Below, piece by piece: positions 6,445 through 7,883 of a stretch of 7,883 nucleotides of DNA. Source of the stretch: Dehalococcoidia bacterium (lineage in GTDB: Bacteria; Chloroflexota; Dehalococcoidia; SAR202; UBA11138); the NCBI GenBank assembly GCA_012270625.1, contig JAAXHZ010000211.1, positions 1 through 7,883 of the forward strand. Direction: 5' to 3'. A program made the translations under genes and the position numbers. Every line of letters starts with the position of its first letter. The first letter of the stretch is position 1. The notes below the pieces were generated by a model. That model was given only the letters and a program-made list of their open reading frames with translations. It was not told where the DNA came from and ran no database searches.

Positions 6445-6852
6445 ATGGTGGTCCAGGAACAGCAGCAGCACTACTACTACGCCATGGGCAAGCGGAAGAC
6501 CTCGGTAGCCCAGGTCCGGCTGTACACCGACTCGGGTATCGACCAGGTGAACGGCAAGCCAATGGAAGAGGTCTTCCCATGGGACTCGTGGCAGCAGCTC
6601 ATCCAGCAGCCGTTCGACGTGACCAGCTCGCACGGCCAGTTCCGCGTCGTCGCCAAGATACGCGGGGGAGGAGTTGTGAGCCAGGCCGGAGCGCTGCGTC
6701 ACGGCATCGCCAGAGCGCTCCAGATAGCTGATCCATCTCTGCGAAGACCGCTCAAGCGGGCGGGTCTTCTCACACGAGACGCCCGTGAAAAGGAGCGCAA
6801 GAAGTACGGACTCGCGCGAGCGCGCAAGGCCAAGCAGTGGACGAAGCGGTAG
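6445..6852 (+). CDS. rpsI: 30S ribosomal protein uS9
   Basis: 30S head protein whose C-terminal tail reaches the P-site tRNA anticodon loop. The 135 residues start with a Gln/Tyr-rich leader (MVVQEQQQHYYYAMGKRKTS), a slightly extended version of the usual QYYGTGRRKTS. The signature IRGGGVVSQAGALRHGIARA is at 72-91, and GLLTRDAREKERKKYGLARA (107-126) precedes the tail. The final KR is kept, but the usual penultimate FSKR is WTKR. The length is normal. It is the last ribosomal gene of the cluster. No terminator-like hairpin is seen in the next 40 bases, so transcription may run on into the following gene. Confidence 0.97.
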   Translation: MVVQEQQQHYYYAMGKRKTSVAQVRLYTDSGIDQVNGKPMEEVFPWDSWQQLIQQPFDVTSSHGQFRVVAKIRGGGVVSQAGALRHGIARALQIADPSLRRPLKRAGLLTRDAREKERKKYGLARARKAKQWTKR

Positions 6853-6892
6853 GTCAGCCTGTCGAGAATTCGCGTCTGAATCCGAACCGTGA

Positions 6893-7237
6893 ATGAGCGC
6901 ACAAGTTCGAATAACCTATGACCCGGATGGGGATACTCTCTACATAGCCTTCGGCGAGCCTAGAGGTGCGACAGGCTACCAGATTTCGGACCAGCTTCTG
7001 TTGAGATTGGAGCCGGACGGAAGCGCTCCCGTAGGCCTTACGATATTCAACTTCATGCATCACATCAATTCGGGGCAAGGAATTGAACTCTGCTGCGTGA
7101 GCGACGACCTCGCAGCTGCACTTGCCTCAAAGCCCATCAGCCAGTTCCTGCAGGTTCACAATTACGCCAATAAGTTGGCTGCCTACCTTCGTGAGCCGTC
7201 TCTAAGAGAAGTTGTGTCAACATCAATCACAACATGA
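6893..7237 (+). CDS. DUF2283-like small protein of unknown function
   Basis: Protein of 114 residues. The first half resembles the DUF2283 family by eye: VRITYDPDGDTLYIAF (5-20), then a beta-rich segment LLLRLEPDGSAPVGLTIFNF (35-54). Typical DUF2283 proteins are about 60-80 residues. This one has an additional alpha-helical-looking C-terminus (70-114) with no motif I recognise. There is no signal peptide or membrane segment, so it is probably cytosolic. A TGA stop immediately precedes the ATG in frame, so 6893 is the earliest start. No clear Shine-Dalgarno sequence is present. Hand counting gives about 52% GC, lower than a sampled stretch of rpoA (about 63%). It lies 40 bases after rpsI on the same strand, and whether it belongs to that transcript is uncertain. 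Function is unknown. DUF2283 genes are sometimes found near toxin–antitoxin-type genes, but no partner is visible here. Confidence 0.75.
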   Translation: MSAQVRITYDPDGDTLYIAFGEPRGATGYQISDQLLLRLEPDGSAPVGLTIFNFMHHINSGQGIELCCVSDDLAAALASKPISQFLQVHNYANKLAAYLREPSLREVVSTSITT

Positions 7238-7282
7238 CATCAAGCCAATACACGTCTGCGCCGCACCGTCCTAAACTCCTTC

Positions 7283-7291
7283 TGTTATAAT
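7283..7291 (+). promoter_or_regulatory. extended -10 promoter for the DtxR-family gene
   Basis: TGTTATAAT matches the extended -10 consensus TGnTATAAT exactly, in a locally AT-rich stretch of a GC-rich window. No convincing -35 hexamer is found at 16-18 bases upstream, as is common with extended -10 promoters. A start point near 7298 would give a leader of about 50 nt before the ATG at 7348. The leader holds CCAC (7325-7328) and GTGG (7337-7340) around an AACGTT core, a possible short operator-like dyad. Confidence 0.6.
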
Positions 7292-7347
7292 TCACCCTCA
7301 CAGAGAGATTTCTATATCATCACTCCACCCAACGTTGTGGGACTACG

Positions 7348-7883
7348 ATGACATCTCCCTCCGCTTCGCGTAAACGCAAATCCAGAAGCACCGCCGCGCG
7401 TCTGTCGATGGCGGCGGAGAACTACCTACTGTCCATCTTCCGCCTCGAAGAGCAGAACGTGCGGGTCACGCTCACAGTGCTCGCCGACCACCTCAAGACG
7501 CTCCCAATGGACGAGGGCCTCGGCACGTCGCTGCCGTCCGTGGGCGGCATGATCCGACGGCTGAGCCGGGAGGGGCTGGTCGAGACTACGGCCAACAAGG
7601 AGGTGGTTCTTACAACCAAGGGCCGGAAGCCGGCCGAGAGCATTGTACGAAGGCACCGACTGGCTGAGTGCCTTGTGGTGGACCTGCTGGGAATAGACCT
7701 GCACCTTGCCCACATCGAAGCCCACCGTCTTGAGCATGCGATCTCCGAATATCTCGAAGAGAAAATCATCGCTGCGCTCAACTACCCTAAGACATGTCCG
7801 TTCGGACACCCCATCCCCGGGAGCGGCTACACTCCGAACAGACAGACCAAGACGCTGGACAGAGCGCAGCAGGGAGAGGAGCT
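7348..7883 (+). CDS. DtxR/MntR-family metal-dependent transcriptional regulator (partial, 3' end beyond window)
   Basis: Iron- or manganese-responsive repressors of this family bind operators as metal-loaded dimers. The 178 visible residues cover the winged helix-turn-helix and the metal-binding dimerisation domain; the C-terminal SH3-like domain, if present, lies outside. Hand alignment to C. diphtheriae DtxR is continuous from AENYLLSIFRLEE (23-35) through HRLAECLVVDLLGIDL (103-118) to CPFGHPIPG (150-158). Ancillary-site residues H103, E107 and H122 match H79, E83 and H98. E129 and H130 match E105 and H106. The residues equivalent to M10 and C102 are N25 and H126, so the primary site is altered. 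Nine extra residues (within TLPMDEGLGTSL, 51-62) lie between helices 2 and 3 of the helix-turn-helix. ATG 7348 is chosen because L19 and S20 already fit the family, making the alternative M21 too late. The ribosome-binding sequence is weak (GGGA). Confidence 0.88.
   Translation, partial: MTSPSASRKRKSRSTAARLSMAAENYLLSIFRLEEQNVRVTLTVLADHLKTLPMDEGLGTSLPSVGGMIRRLSREGLVETTANKEVVLTTKGRKPAESIVRRHRLAECLVVDLLGIDLHLAHIEAHRLEHAISEYLEEKIIAALNYPKTCPFGHPIPGSGYTPNRQTKTLDRAQQGEE

Noticed and set aside
6853..6892. Terminator after rpsI
   Set aside because: No hairpin followed by T residues could be found in these 40 bases.
7211..7233. Inverted repeat GTTGTG...CACAAC at the end of the DUF2283-like gene as a terminator
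   Set aside because: Six AT-containing pairs with an eleven-base loop, overlapping the stop region and lacking a T-tract; too weak for an intrinsic terminator.
7422..7809. Overlapping reverse-strand frames opposite the DtxR-like gene
   Set aside because: The forward frame shows continuous DtxR homology; the reverse translations are Ser/Arg-rich or Leu/His-rich shadow sequence.
1..7883. CRISPR array, tRNA or rRNA gene, insertion sequence
   Set aside because: No regularly spaced direct repeats, no tRNA-like cloverleaf sequence, no transposase-like protein and no flanking terminal repeats were seen.

Overview
The window is a conserved ribosomal-protein/transcription locus of a GC-rich bacterium. 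Every confident gene is on the + strand. The order map–infA–rpmJ–rpsM–rpsK–(membrane protein)–rpsD–rpoA–rplQ–truA–rplM–rpsI is the downstream half of the bacterial spc/alpha ribosomal cluster joined to truA and the L13/S9 pair. Both zinc-binding forms (C+ type) of bL36 and uS4 are present. The style of uS4, the C-terminal motif of the membrane protein and the gene order suggest Chloroflexota, perhaps a Dehalococcoidia/SAR202-like lineage. This is an inference from recognition and was not tested by any search.

Layout. Positions 1-127 are a leader or intergenic region with a GC-rich stem-loop and no recognisable gene. Positions 128-2194 hold methionine aminopeptidase, initiation factor IF-1, bL36, uS13 and uS11. 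Positions 2213-3037 hold an unexpected six-helix membrane protein between rpsK and rpsD. Positions 3105-5188 hold uS4, the RNA polymerase alpha subunit and bL17. Positions 5224-6852 hold tRNA pseudouridine synthase TruA, uL13 and uS9. After that the ribosomal cluster ends and base composition falls: a DUF2283-like small protein (6893-7237), an intergenic stretch with a good extended -10 promoter, and the first 178 codons of a DtxR/MntR-family metalloregulator cut by the window edge.

The genes are tightly packed. Overlaps or gaps are 1-40 nt in most places, so 128-6852 is probably read as one or a few long transcripts. The products fit one theme: making ribosomes (uS13, uS11, uS4, uS9, bL36, bL17, uL13), starting translation (IF-1), trimming N-terminal Met from new proteins (Map), tRNA maturation (TruA) and RNA polymerase assembly (RpoA). 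The longest gaps inside the cluster, before rpmJ (113 nt) and before rpsD (67 nt), each contain a stem-loop that could be regulatory.

Most of the window is ordinary housekeeping DNA. The points that deserve a second look are the membrane-protein gene placed inside the alpha operon, the altered metal site and enlarged helix-turn-helix of the DtxR-like regulator, and the small leader and spacer RNA structures. I do not see convincing evidence of a new multi-gene system.
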